Below are positions 17,678 through 25,507 of a stretch of DNA of 64,000 nucleotides, in pieces. A model generated the notes under the pieces. It was not told the DNA's origin, did not search any database, and saw nothing but the letters and a program-made list of their open reading frames with translations. How positions within the stretch are numbered: position 1 is the first letter of the stretch; each line of letters begins with the position of its first letter. Origin of the DNA: Streptomyces halobius. GTDB taxonomy: Bacteria; Actinomycetota; Actinomycetes; Streptomycetales; Streptomycetaceae. The position numbers and the translations under genes were made by a program. The DNA lies in contig NZ_CP086322.1 of assembly GCF_023277745.1 (NCBI RefSeq), positions 6,076,001 through 6,140,000 on the forward strand, written 5' to 3'.

Positions 17678-19648
17678 CTACGGGGCGGCCGTGGCGGTTG
17701 CGGAGGCAGGAGTGACAGCGGCCGGGGGCGGGAGTTGGCCGTACGGGAGGGAGCGCAGCCAGTATTCGGCGGCGAGTGTGGGGTCGAGGGGGAGCAGGGT
17801 GTGGGTGTGCGGATGGAGGGAGGTGAGGACGTGACGTAGGGCGTCGGGGCGGATCAGGCCCAGGCGGGCCAGGAGTGAGTCGTCGCAGAGGGCGGAGAGT
17901 GCGCGACGGTGGCGGCGTAGGCCCGCGTAGACCTCGGCGCTGTGGTCGCCTTTGGTGCCGCGGCCGAGCACGGCGTCGGGGACGAGGCCGCGCATGGCGG
18001 TGGCGAGCAGGGGCTTGTATGCGCCGGTCTCGGTGTGGCCGGCGAGACGGACGGTGAGTGCCGCCTTGATGACGGCGTCGTCGAGAAAGGGGGCTTCGTA
18101 GGCGACACCTTGGGCCGAGGCCACCGCGTCGATGCCGCGGACGATCTCTCCGGCGCGTACGGCGGCGCGTACGGTCTCGTGCTGAGCGCGCAGCGCCGCG
18201 TACGGCTCGGGCGCTTCGGCGGCCGCTTCGCGCAGCAGGCGGCGGACGGTGGTGACCGCGTCCGGGTGTGCCCAGGGCGGCATGCTGGGGGCGATCTCCC
18301 AGGCGGCGCCGGTGGTGCCGTGCTGCTCGGTGCAGGTGGCCAGCCACTGGGGGTACGAGTCGCCGTTCCAGAGGGTGTGCAGGCTGTCCCGGAGGGGGCG
18401 CAGGGGGTCGGGGAGTGTCCAGCGGCCGAGGCGCCGGGCCCTGAGGGGCTGGCGGGCGGTGCGGAGGTCGCGGCGGGCGAGTGAGTGCAGCGCCACCGGG
18501 CGAGGGTTCAGTGCCGCCGGGCGGGGGTCAAGTGCCACCGGGCGGGGGCTGAAGAGTTCGTCGCCGCCGACACCGACCAGATGCAGCCGGGAGCCGCGTT
18601 CGGCGACGAGGCGGGCGTGGTGGGAGAGCCGGGCACTCTCCCTGATCGCGGCGAGCGGGCCGGCCGGGTCGGTGTGGCCGGGGTCGGAGGGCGGGGTGTA
18701 CCAGGTGGGCACCTCGGCGTAAGGAAGGGAGAGATGTTCGCCGACGTTGCCGCCGCCGGTGTGGTCGCCGGTGCTGAGGTGGGCCGCGCTGCGGGCGCTC
18801 CAGAGGTTGTCGTCGTTGGCCGGATCGCGGCACTGCCATGCGGTGGTGATCAGGCGAGTGTGCGGGGCGCGGGCGGCCAGGAAGCACAGGCTGGTGGAGT
18901 CCATGCCTCCGGAGAGGTCGGCGCTGAGCGTCCCGTGGCGCGTACGGACCCGGACGGCCGCGCTGAGGGCGTCCCGTACGGCCTCGGCGGCGTCCGGCAG
19001 GGGCGTGTCCGGTGCGGGCGGCTGCCACCAACGCCGCACGACGTGGCGGCCGTTGGGGGCGAAGGTGAGGTAGTGGCCCGGTGGTACGGCGTGGACCGAC
19101 CGCCAGGCCTGGCGCAGGGCGAGGGGGAGCGGGGCAAAGGGGGTGAGCAGACGGGCGGCCAGGGTCTCTTCGTCGACGGTTCCGAGGTGGGGTGCGCGGT
19201 CCAGGCCGGTTTTCGCGGCCTCGCACCCCAGGGCGGCCAGATTCTGGGGGCGGTTGCCGGCGACGGCGATGCCGCCGATGTCCGTGTGATGTAGCTGACG
19301 GTACGTCGAAAGACTTCCCTGGCAGCGGACTTCGGGACCGAAGGCCGCCATGAGAAAGAAGCTGCCGGGCAGGTCGCCTAGGTGTGCGCGGAGGTGGTCG
19401 CCGAGGTCGTCGAGGCTGGTCAGGCGGCGGAGCAGGCGGGTCAGCCCGTCCCGGGTGGCGGAGGTGGTACCGAGCAGTGCGATGCGGCGCGGGCCGATCC
19501 GTGCCGTGATGGTCTCGTCGCGGCTCCAGTGCCCGACGATCCAGGGGCGGCCGGAGGCGTACGGCACGATGCGGAGGGTTGGCCTCCGGTGCAGGCAGGC
19601 GATGAGCCGGTCGGCGGCGGGATGGTCGGGCAGGACGAGGAAATCCAC
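17678..19648 (-). CDS. Lasso peptide macrolactam synthetase (C protein, asparagine-synthase-like)
   Basis: 656 residues. The C-terminal asparagine synthase domain carries the ATP pyrophosphatase motif SGGMDS at 246-251 (LSADLSGGMDSTSLCFLAA). The N-terminal glutaminase-like domain begins VDFLVLPDHP and lacks the N-terminal catalytic Cys, as expected for lasso cyclases that activate an Asp/Glu side chain with ATP rather than use glutamine. It should join Gly1 of the core to the acidic residue. Start GTG 19648 with AAGGAG 12 bases upstream. It is 123 bases after the precursor stop, with an attenuator-like hairpin between. Confidence 0.92.
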   Translation of the reverse strand: MDFLVLPDHPAADRLIACLHRRPTLRIVPYASGRPWIVGHWSRDETITARIGPRRIALLGTTSATRDGLTRLLRRLTSLDDLGDHLRAHLGDLPGSFFLMAAFGPEVRCQGSLSTYRQLHHTDIGGIAVAGNRPQNLAALGCEAAKTGLDRAPHLGTVDEETLAARLLTPFAPLPLALRQAWRSVHAVPPGHYLTFAPNGRHVVRRWWQPPAPDTPLPDAAEAVRDALSAAVRVRTRHGTLSADLSGGMDSTSLCFLAARAPHTRLITTAWQCRDPANDDNLWSARSAAHLSTGDHTGGGNVGEHLSLPYAEVPTWYTPPSDPGHTDPAGPLAAIRESARLSHHARLVAERGSRLHLVGVGGDELFSPRPVALDPRPAALNPRPVALHSLARRDLRTARQPLRARRLGRWTLPDPLRPLRDSLHTLWNGDSYPQWLATCTEQHGTTGAAWEIAPSMPPWAHPDAVTTVRRLLREAAAEAPEPYAALRAQHETVRAAVRAGEIVRGIDAVASAQGVAYEAPFLDDAVIKAALTVRLAGHTETGAYKPLLATAMRGLVPDAVLGRGTKGDHSAEVYAGLRRHRRALSALCDDSLLARLGLIRPDALRHVLTSLHPHTHTLLPLDPTLAAEYWLRSLPYGQLPPPAAVTPASATATAAP

Positions 19649-19706
19649 GGCGCGGTACCGCTCCTTGGGCGCATTCCTTGGGTGCTGGGGGTGTGGGCCC
19701 GGAGGT

Positions 19707-19738
19707 CCTGCCGGGGCGGGGAGGCGCCTCCCGGCAGG
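19707..19738 (-). terminator. Attenuator-like hairpin between lasso precursor and cyclase
   Basis: CCTGCCGGG pairs with CCCGGCAGG, with an inner GGAGGCGCCTCC palindrome giving an alternative fold. Such structures in RiPP operons limit read-through so that precursor mRNA exceeds enzyme mRNA. Confidence 0.55.
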
Positions 19739-19771
19739 ACCGGTTCAGGACCGGTTACGGACGGCCGGTCG

Positions 19772-20053
19772 CTACTCCTGCCAGAAGTGCCCGCCGAAGG
19801 CATCGTGATGCCAGCCGACGAGTCCCGGTGTCAGCTCGGCGAAGTCGCCCACATCGGCCAGTTCCGGCACCTCGTACTCGACCTGCTCTACGTCCCCGCC
19901 GCACTCGGCATGCTCGACGTCCCCGCCGCACTCGGCCTGCTCGACCTGCTCGGTGTAACCGGCGTGCTCGCCGTACCCGACGTGCCCGCCGTACCCGGCG
20001 TGCTCCCGCGGCTGCTGAAGCTCCTGCAGCAGTTCCTGCATGAGATCCTGCAT
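19772..20053 (-). CDS. Lasso peptide precursor
   Basis: 93-residue precursor. ATG 20053 (MQDLMQELLQELQQ) has a GGAAGGAAG site nine bases upstream. The leader ends with the family pattern YxxPxLxxxGxFxxxT (YEVPELADVGDFAELT) and Thr at -2. The predicted 17-residue core is GLVGWHHDAFGGHFWQE: Gly1 and Asp8 would close an eight-residue ring, leaving a nine-residue tail with bulky His, Phe and Trp. It resembles anantin (Gly1, Gly4, Trp5, Asp8, Phe10, Gly11 shared). My calculated monoisotopic mass of the lactam is about 1960.9 Da. The 76-residue leader is unusually long, with Gly/Tyr/His and AECGGDVE repeats. No dedicated ABC exporter gene follows the cluster. Confidence 0.88.
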   Translation of the reverse strand: MQDLMQELLQELQQPREHAGYGGHVGYGEHAGYTEQVEQAECGGDVEHAECGGDVEQVEYEVPELADVGDFAELTPGLVGWHHDAFGGHFWQE

Positions 20054-20344
20054 GAGTCGCACTTCCTTCCCTGGGGTGCTGCACAACCGCGCCGAGGACA
20101 GCGGAAAGTGTCGGCGTGACTACGTTCTGCTTCCGACGCAAAGGCTGGCAGCAGCCGCAGCCCGTTCCATTACCCCGAACGGGTGAACGCGGGGGCGCGC
20201 GAGGCGTGGCGGCGCGGAGCCTGCTCACCGCACGCCGTCGGGCCCCGTGAGAGCAAGGTTTCGCGGCGGTCACTTCCCGCCACGGGCCGGAAACGCGCCG
20301 TCCCTAGCTTCGAGGGAGATGGCTGGATCCCCCTGGGAGGCGCG

Positions 20345-21754
20345 ATGACAACCGAGGCAGCACGTACCGGCGGCAGTAGTGGCAGGCGAGGAGGGCACTG
20401 GATCGAGCACTGGGATCCGGAGAACGAGACATTCTGGGCGGAGTCGGGCGAGCGGATCGCACGGCGGAATCTGTGGTTCTCCGTGATGTCCGAGCACATC
20501 GGGTTCTCCGTGTGGAGCCTGTGGTCGGTGATGGTGCTGTTCATGGGGCCGGAGTACGGGCTGGCCCCGGCCGACAAATTCTTCCTGGTCGCGGTGACGA
20601 CACTGGTGGGCGCCGTGCTGCGGGTGCCGTACACCTTCGCCGTGGCGAAGTTCGGCGGGCGCAACTGGACCATCATCAGCGCGCTGATGCTGCTCGTGCC
20701 CACCACCGCCGCGTGGTTCGTGATGGAACCCGGCACCTCATACGGGACCTTCCTGCTGATCGCGTCGCTCACCGGTATCGGAGGCGCCAACTTCGCCTCG
20801 TCGATGACCAACATCAACTCCTTCTATCCGCTGCGGAAGAAGGGCTGGGCGCTGGGCATGAACGCCGGCGGCGGCAACATCGGCGTACCGGTCATCCAGC
20901 TGGTCGGCCTGCTGGTCATCGGTACCGCGGGCGCCGCGCATCCGCACATCGTGCTGGGTATCTACATTCCGCTGGTCGTCGTCTCGGCGGTGTGCGCCGC
21001 GCTGTTCATGGACAATCTCGCCCCGGTGAAGAACGACACCGGCGCGGCCAAGGACGCCGCCCGTGAACCGCACACGTGGATCATGTCGCTGCTGTACGTC
21101 GGCACCTTCGGGTCCTTCATCGGCTACAGCTTCGCCTTCGGCCTGGTCCTGACGACCCAGTTCGACCGCACGCCGCTGCAGGCCGCTTCCCTGACCTTCA
21201 TCGGCCCGCTGCTGGGCTCCCTGGTCCGGCCGGTCGGCGGGCAGCTGGCCGACCGCTTCGGCGGGGCGCGCATCACCCTGTGGAACTTCGCCGCGATGGG
21301 CGCCGCGACCCTCGTCGTGATCTTCGCCGCTGTGCAGGAGTCGCTGCCGCTCTTCCTGGTCGGCTTTATCGCCCTCTTCGTGCTGACCGGTGTGGGCAAC
21401 GGCTCGACGTACAAGATGATCCCGGGCATCTTCCAGAACAAGGCGCTGGAGCGCGGACTCACCGGCGAGGCCGCCGCGGCCTACGGCCGTCGGCTCTCCG
21501 GCGCCTCGATGGGCCTCATCGGCGCGGCCGGTGCGGTCGGCGGCCTGGGCATCAACCTCGCCTTCCGGCAGGCGTTCATGACGACGGGTTCCGGGACCCC
21601 GGCCTTCGTCTCCTTCCTGGCCTTCTACGCCCTGTGCCTGGTCGTGACCTGGGCCGTATACCTGCGGCGGCCGGCGGGCGCACGGTCCGCGGCGGAGCCG
21701 GGAACCGGCGAGGCGGACGAGGAGGCCCCGCGGCCCGTGTACGCCGAGGTCTGA
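20345..21754 (+). CDS. narK: Nitrate/nitrite transporter (MFS, NarK type)
   Basis: 469-residue NNP-family carrier with about 12 helices. Nitrate signature regions are present: GIGGANFASSMTNINSFYPLRKKGWALGMNAGGGNIGVPVIQ and, in the second half, GVGNGSTYKMIPGIF. ATG 20345 has GGGAGG five bases upstream and begins the family N-terminus (WIEHWDPENETFW). It imports nitrate or exports nitrite across the membrane. The next gene, a NnaR-type regulator, is linked to nitrate assimilation in Streptomyces. Confidence 0.93.
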   Translation: MTTEAARTGGSSGRRGGHWIEHWDPENETFWAESGERIARRNLWFSVMSEHIGFSVWSLWSVMVLFMGPEYGLAPADKFFLVAVTTLVGAVLRVPYTFAVAKFGGRNWTIISALMLLVPTTAAWFVMEPGTSYGTFLLIASLTGIGGANFASSMTNINSFYPLRKKGWALGMNAGGGNIGVPVIQLVGLLVIGTAGAAHPHIVLGIYIPLVVVSAVCAALFMDNLAPVKNDTGAAKDAAREPHTWIMSLLYVGTFGSFIGYSFAFGLVLTTQFDRTPLQAASLTFIGPLLGSLVRPVGGQLADRFGGARITLWNFAAMGAATLVVIFAAVQESLPLFLVGFIALFVLTGVGNGSTYKMIPGIFQNKALERGLTGEAAAAYGRRLSGASMGLIGAAGAVGGLGINLAFRQAFMTTGSGTPAFVSFLAFYALCLVVTWAVYLRRPAGARSAAEPGTGEADEEAPRPVYAEV

Positions 21755-21765
21755 GGCGCGCTTCC

Positions 21766-21802
21766 GTAACACGGGAGCGGGTTTCCGTAACAGTGGGGAA
21801 AT
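21766..21802 (+). promoter_or_regulatory. Candidate GlnR box upstream of nnaR
   Basis: GTAAC at 21787, six bases, then GAAAT at 21798 match the GlnR a-b half-site pattern gTnAC-n6-GaAAc. A further GTAAC lies 21 bases earlier at 21766. GlnR is the global nitrogen regulator of actinomycetes, and nnaR is a reported GlnR target in S. coelicolor. Confidence 0.55.
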
Positions 21803-22012
21803 GTCGAGGGACCGTGTCTGTCACGTGCTGTTGGCAGGCTCGGCTCCTTCATCAGGCCTTGTCCGGGGGCTTGGCAGTCGTGCCGGACGGGCGCGGCGGG
21901 CTCCGACCCGACGTGCTCCATGGGGCCGGACAGGGCCGCCCGTACCAGCCGGAGCCGCGGCGTTACGGGAGCACGAAATGCACCACACCACTCTGGGCGG
22001 AGCGGGACGACC

Positions 22013-23212
22013 ATGCACCAACACCAGCAGGTTCAAAAGGAGCGGGATCACAGGGAGCAGCAGCCGGCGACGCCGGCGCCGGGCGTACGGCCGCTCGACG
22101 GGTTCACTGTCGGGGTGACCGCGGCCCGGCGGGCGGAGGAGCTGGGCACACTGCTGGAGCGGCGGGGCGCGCAGGTGCTGCACGCGCCGGCACTGCGCAT
22201 CGTGCCGCTGCCGGACGATGACGGGCTGCTCGCGGTGACCAGATCGCTGATCGAGGACGCGCCGGACATCGTCGTGGCGACCACCGCCATCGGGTTCCGC
22301 GGGTGGATCGAGGCCGCCGAGGGGTGGGGGCTGGGCGAGGACCTGCTCGACCGGCTGGCCGGGGTGGAGCTGCTGGCGCGCGGCCCGAAGGTGCGGGGGG
22401 CGATCAGGGCCGCCGGGCTGACCGAGAAGTGGTCGCCGGCCTCGGAATCGATGGCGGAGGTGCTGGACCGGCTGCTGGCGGAGGGCGTCTCCGGGCGCCG
22501 GGTCGCCGTTCAGCTGCACGGGGAGCCGCTGCCCGGTTTCGTCGAGGCGCTGCGGGCGGACGGCGCGGAGGTCGTCGGCGTCCCCGTCTACCGCTGGATG
22601 CCGCCGGAGGACATCGGGCCGGTGGACCGGCTGCTGGACGCGGTGCTCGGCCGCGGGGTGGACGCGGTGACGTTCACCAGCGCCCCGGCCGCAGCGTCGC
22701 TGCTGCGGCGCGCGGAGGAGCGCGGCATACGGGACGAGGTGCTGGCGGCGCTGCGGCGGGAGGTGCTGCCGGTGTGCGTGGGGCCGGTGACCGCGCTGCC
22801 GCTGCAGGCGCACGACATCCCCACCCTCCAGCCGGAGCGCTTCCGGCTGGGGCCGCTGGTACAGCTGCTGTGCCGTGAACTCCCGGGCCGTGTACGACCG
22901 TTGCCGGTCGCCGGGCGGTGGCTGGAGGTCCGCGGGCACGCGGTCGTGGTGGGCGGAGAGCTGCGGCCGGTACCGCCGGCCGGCATGGCGCTGCTGCGCG
23001 CGCTGGCCCGCCGCCCCGGCTGGGTGGTCTCCCGCGCGGATCTGCTGCGGGCGCTGCCGGGGGCGGGGCGGGACGAGCATGCGGTGGAGACGGCGATGGC
23101 CCGGCTGCGGGTGGCGCTGGGCGCGCCGAAGCTGATCCAGACGGTCGTCAAGCGGGGGTACCGGCTGTCGCTGGACCCGCATGCGGACACCGACAAGTAC
23201 GGGGGAGCGTGA
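22013..23212 (+). CDS. nnaR: Uroporphyrinogen-III synthase/winged-helix regulator fusion (NnaR type)
   Basis: 399 residues. About 30-275 is a HemD-like domain (GFTVGVTAARRAEELGTLLERRGAQVLHAPALRIVPL... AVTFTSAPAAASLL). About 300-395 is an OmpR/PhoB-type DNA-binding domain (LEVRGHAVVVGGELRPVPPAGMALLRALARRPGWVVSRADLLRAL... HAVETAMARLRVALGAPKLIQTVVKRGYRL). Siroheme, made from uroporphyrinogen III, is the cofactor of nitrite reductase, which explains the link to narK. Start ATG 22013 has only a weak GGGAC site; the earlier in-frame region includes the GlnR-like box and is unlikely to be translated. The gene probably responds to nitrogen status through GlnR. Confidence 0.9.
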   Translation: MHQHQQVQKERDHREQQPATPAPGVRPLDGFTVGVTAARRAEELGTLLERRGAQVLHAPALRIVPLPDDDGLLAVTRSLIEDAPDIVVATTAIGFRGWIEAAEGWGLGEDLLDRLAGVELLARGPKVRGAIRAAGLTEKWSPASESMAEVLDRLLAEGVSGRRVAVQLHGEPLPGFVEALRADGAEVVGVPVYRWMPPEDIGPVDRLLDAVLGRGVDAVTFTSAPAAASLLRRAEERGIRDEVLAALRREVLPVCVGPVTALPLQAHDIPTLQPERFRLGPLVQLLCRELPGRVRPLPVAGRWLEVRGHAVVVGGELRPVPPAGMALLRALARRPGWVVSRADLLRALPGAGRDEHAVETAMARLRVALGAPKLIQTVVKRGYRLSLDPHADTDKYGGA

Positions 23213-23304
23213 GTTGTAGGGGCCCGGCCGGAGGTCCGCCGCTCTTCCGGTCGCTTCCGGGGCGCCTCGCCCCGGGGGCTGCCTCCTCTCACGCCACGTC
23301 CCCT

Positions 23305-23403
23305 CCTCGCCCCGGCTTGTTCCCTCCCTCACTCCGGATTGTCGACTCGGACCTCGCCCCGGCTTGGATTCGACTCGGGCCTCACTCCGGATTGTTGACG
23401 CGG
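23305..23403. repeat. Tandem duplication of a methyltransferase gene 3' end
   Basis: Two imperfect ~48-bp units, each with CCTCGCCCCGGCTTG and CCTCACTCCGGATTGT. The copy nearer the gene encodes the last codons (RVNNPE, stop) of the methyltransferase; the other encodes RVDNPE in a shadow frame. Confidence 0.65.
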
Positions 23404-24158
23404 ATCTTGGACTGGCCGTGCGGGCGCTTCTCCCAGTCGTCCATGAAGCGGGCCTCCAGGCCGTGTTTGCGGGCCAGGTTCAGCAGCGTCTCGGTGCGGT
23501 AGTAGAAGTCCTCGCGCAGCACCTGGTGTTCGGTGCCCTCGGTGCGGTCGAAGGTGAAGTCGAAGAAGCCGCCGGGAGCCAGGACGCGGCCGACGTGTGC
23601 GAGACATTCGTCGATGACGGGGAGCGGTGAGTGCGAGAAGACGCTGTGCGCGTGGACGACGTCGAAGTGGGCGGCCGGGAGGAAGTCCAGCTTCAGATCC
23701 CTCGTGATGGTCAAGTGCGGGAGTTTGTGCTGGAGTTCGTAGGTCGTCAGGGTCTTCTTGGCGGATATCAGGATGTCCGGTGAGATGTCGACGCCGTAGT
23801 AGTTGCCCGTGTCCAGGTGGGCGATGAAGCGCCAGCCGGCCCGCAGATTGCCGCAGCCGATGTCGAGCATCCGGTGGCCGGGCTTCAGGCCGTGCTCCGC
23901 GAGATAGGCGAACTGCATCTCGCCCAGGGCCAGCCAGCGTTCATGGCTGCGGCTGCCGACCGCGGCCTCCGGGTTGCGGTCGGTGTCGGAGGCCATCACC
24001 GCGCGGTAGTAGTCGACGTGGTCGGGGTGTTTGAGGCGCAGCCAGGTGTCCCGTGCGGTGCGTTTCACGTACGGGGTGATGCGGGCCGGGTTGCGGACCG
24101 CGTAGCCGATCTTGTGGGTCAGGCTGGCGCGGTTTTTGAGCAGCGATTTGGGCGACAT
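23382..24158 (-). CDS. Class I SAM-dependent methyltransferase
   Basis: 258 residues. Motif I is MLDIGCGNLRAG near 96-107, followed by YYGVDIS (acidic residue binding the SAM ribose), FDVVHAHSVFSHSPLP as post II, and LAPGGFFDFTFDR as motif III. The basic N-terminus suggests nucleic-acid, lipid or membrane proximity but nothing specific. Start ATG 24158 with a GAAGGT site. Substrate unknown; it is monocistronic, and its 3' end has been tandemly duplicated. Confidence 0.88.
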   Translation of the reverse strand: MSPKSLLKNRASLTHKIGYAVRNPARITPYVKRTARDTWLRLKHPDHVDYYRAVMASDTDRNPEAAVGSRSHERWLALGEMQFAYLAEHGLKPGHRMLDIGCGNLRAGWRFIAHLDTGNYYGVDISPDILISAKKTLTTYELQHKLPHLTITRDLKLDFLPAAHFDVVHAHSVFSHSPLPVIDECLAHVGRVLAPGGFFDFTFDRTEGTEHQVLREDFYYRTETLLNLARKHGLEARFMDDWEKRPHGQSKIRVNNPE

Positions 24159-24490
24159 GGTGACCTTCGTCCTGGAGGGGGCGGAAGGGGTGGGGCGGAA
24201 GGGGCAAGGGGTGGTGGCCGCCGGGGGCGGTCCCCACGTCGGGACTATACGTTAAATGTATACGCGAGTTGTGTACTTGGGGTGTCTACCTGCGTGCCGG
24301 GATCGCGCCCGGGATTTTGACCTCCGTGTCCGGGGCTTCTGCCTCCGGTGTCCGGGGTGTCTGCCTTCCGTGCCCGGAGGCGTCCGCCTCCGGTGTCCAC
24401 GCCGGGCGCGTGCCACGGAGGGTTCCGGCCGGCTTGCGCGCCGGGCACTCTGGGGGCACACGCGTTTGTTCGCTAAGGAGTGACAGGCAC
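24159..24490. other. Divergent region with AT-rich palindrome and GTGTCCGG repeats
   Basis: 332 bases between the methyltransferase and CGNR genes. It holds the TATAC...GTATA palindrome at 24246-24262 and several imperfect GCCTCCGGTGTCCGGGGT repeats at 24325-24400. No gene found. Confidence 0.45.
24246..24262. promoter_or_regulatory. Operator-like 17-bp palindrome
   Basis: TATACGTTAAATGTATA is a near-perfect palindrome and very AT-rich for this genome. It is placed between two divergent genes, 84 bases upstream of the methyltransferase and 229 bases upstream of the CGNR gene. Confidence 0.5.
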
Positions 24491-25273
24491 ATGGCGGCGC
24501 CTCACGACCTGCGGTTCGACTGCGGGCGGATCTGCCTGGATCTGCTGGCCACCGGCGGCACCCCTGCCGAACGGCTCGCCGACCCGCAGCACTTGACGGC
24601 CTGGCTGGTCGGCGCGGGGGTGGTGCCGTACGGCGCCCCGCTGGACGGTGTCGACGGCGGTTGGGTCACCCGCTTCCGGGCGCTGCGCGACCTGCTGCGC
24701 CGTGTGGTGCACGACGAGCTACGGGGCCGGGCGGCCGACGCCGACCTGACGCAGCTCAACGCTACCGCCGAGGCCGGCCGGCCGCCCGCCGTGCGGGCCG
24801 TTCGGGCGGCCGACGGCACTCTGACCTGTGCTTTCGCCGGGACGCCGGACTGCGCCGGACTGCTGGCCGCGGTGGCGCGGGACGCCGTGGGACTGCTCAC
24901 CGACCCGGAGGCGCGCGGCCAGCTGCGGCAGTGCGAGGGCGAGAGCTGCTCCCGGGTCTACCTGGACACCTCCCGCGGCCGGCGCCGCCGCTGGTGCTCC
25001 AGCGAAGTGTGCGGCAACCGGGAGCGGGTGGCGCGGCACCGGCGGCGGACGATGGGGCGGGACGCGGCGGAAGCGCCCCCGGCCGGCCCGGCCGCCCCGA
25101 ACATCCCGGCCGCCCCGACGGTCTCCCGCGCACCCGTTTCCCCATCCACCGCCCCGCCCGCTTCCCCACCCACCTCACCTACTTCTGCCACCTCCCCACA
25201 CACTTCCCAGTCCAATTCACCCACTTCCTCCCCCACCTCCCAGCGCGCCGCGAAAATTTCCGGCGGACCGTGA
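24491..25273 (+). CDS. CGNR zinc-finger protein (ABATE domain)
   Basis: 260 residues. The N-terminal ABATE-type domain (about 1-130: FDCGRICLDLLATGGTPAERL...) is followed by the CGNR zinc finger, CEGESCSRVYLDTSRGRRRRWCSSEVCGNRERVARHRRR, with four Cys. This family is assumed to be transcriptional regulators reacting to stress or small molecules. After residue 195 there is a Pro/Ser/Thr-rich tail (SPTSATSPHTSQSNSPTSS) with no fold. Start ATG 24491 with AAGGAG ten bases upstream. Confidence 0.85.
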   Translation: MAAPHDLRFDCGRICLDLLATGGTPAERLADPQHLTAWLVGAGVVPYGAPLDGVDGGWVTRFRALRDLLRRVVHDELRGRAADADLTQLNATAEAGRPPAVRAVRAADGTLTCAFAGTPDCAGLLAAVARDAVGLLTDPEARGQLRQCEGESCSRVYLDTSRGRRRRWCSSEVCGNRERVARHRRRTMGRDAAEAPPAGPAAPNIPAAPTVSRAPVSPSTAPPASPPTSPTSATSPHTSQSNSPTSSPTSQRAAKISGGP

Positions 25274-25366
25274 ACGCACCGCCCGTCCCGTCCGTACTCC
25301 TCATCGCACGGACCCGCGGCGGTGCCCCCGGCTGCCGCCCCGACAGTCGCCGCCGCGGATCCGTAC

Positions 25367-25442
25367 AAGTCCGATTCATAACAACAAGCCCGATCCGTGG
25401 CAAAGAGCACGATTCATGGCAACGAGTCCGATCCGTGGCATG
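25367..25442 (+). repeat. Four tandem 19-bp iterons upstream of sigma-factor gene
   Basis: Units at 25367-25385, 25386-25404, 25405-25423 and 25424-25442, each built on (A/G)AGNCCGATYCRTGGCAA. The spacing is exactly 19 bases. They end 65 bases before the sigma gene's start and are not coding. Probably a multi-site operator for that gene. Confidence 0.8.
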
Positions 25443-25507
25443 ATCCCGGCGCTGTTCCGGTGATCCGCGCTATCGACCCGGGAGTTGGAGTGCGCAAGGA
25501 TGCCGGC

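Noticed and set aside
20270..20345. Second GlnR box upstream of narK
   Set aside because: GTCAC and GAAAC are present but with spacing that does not fit the a-b pattern.
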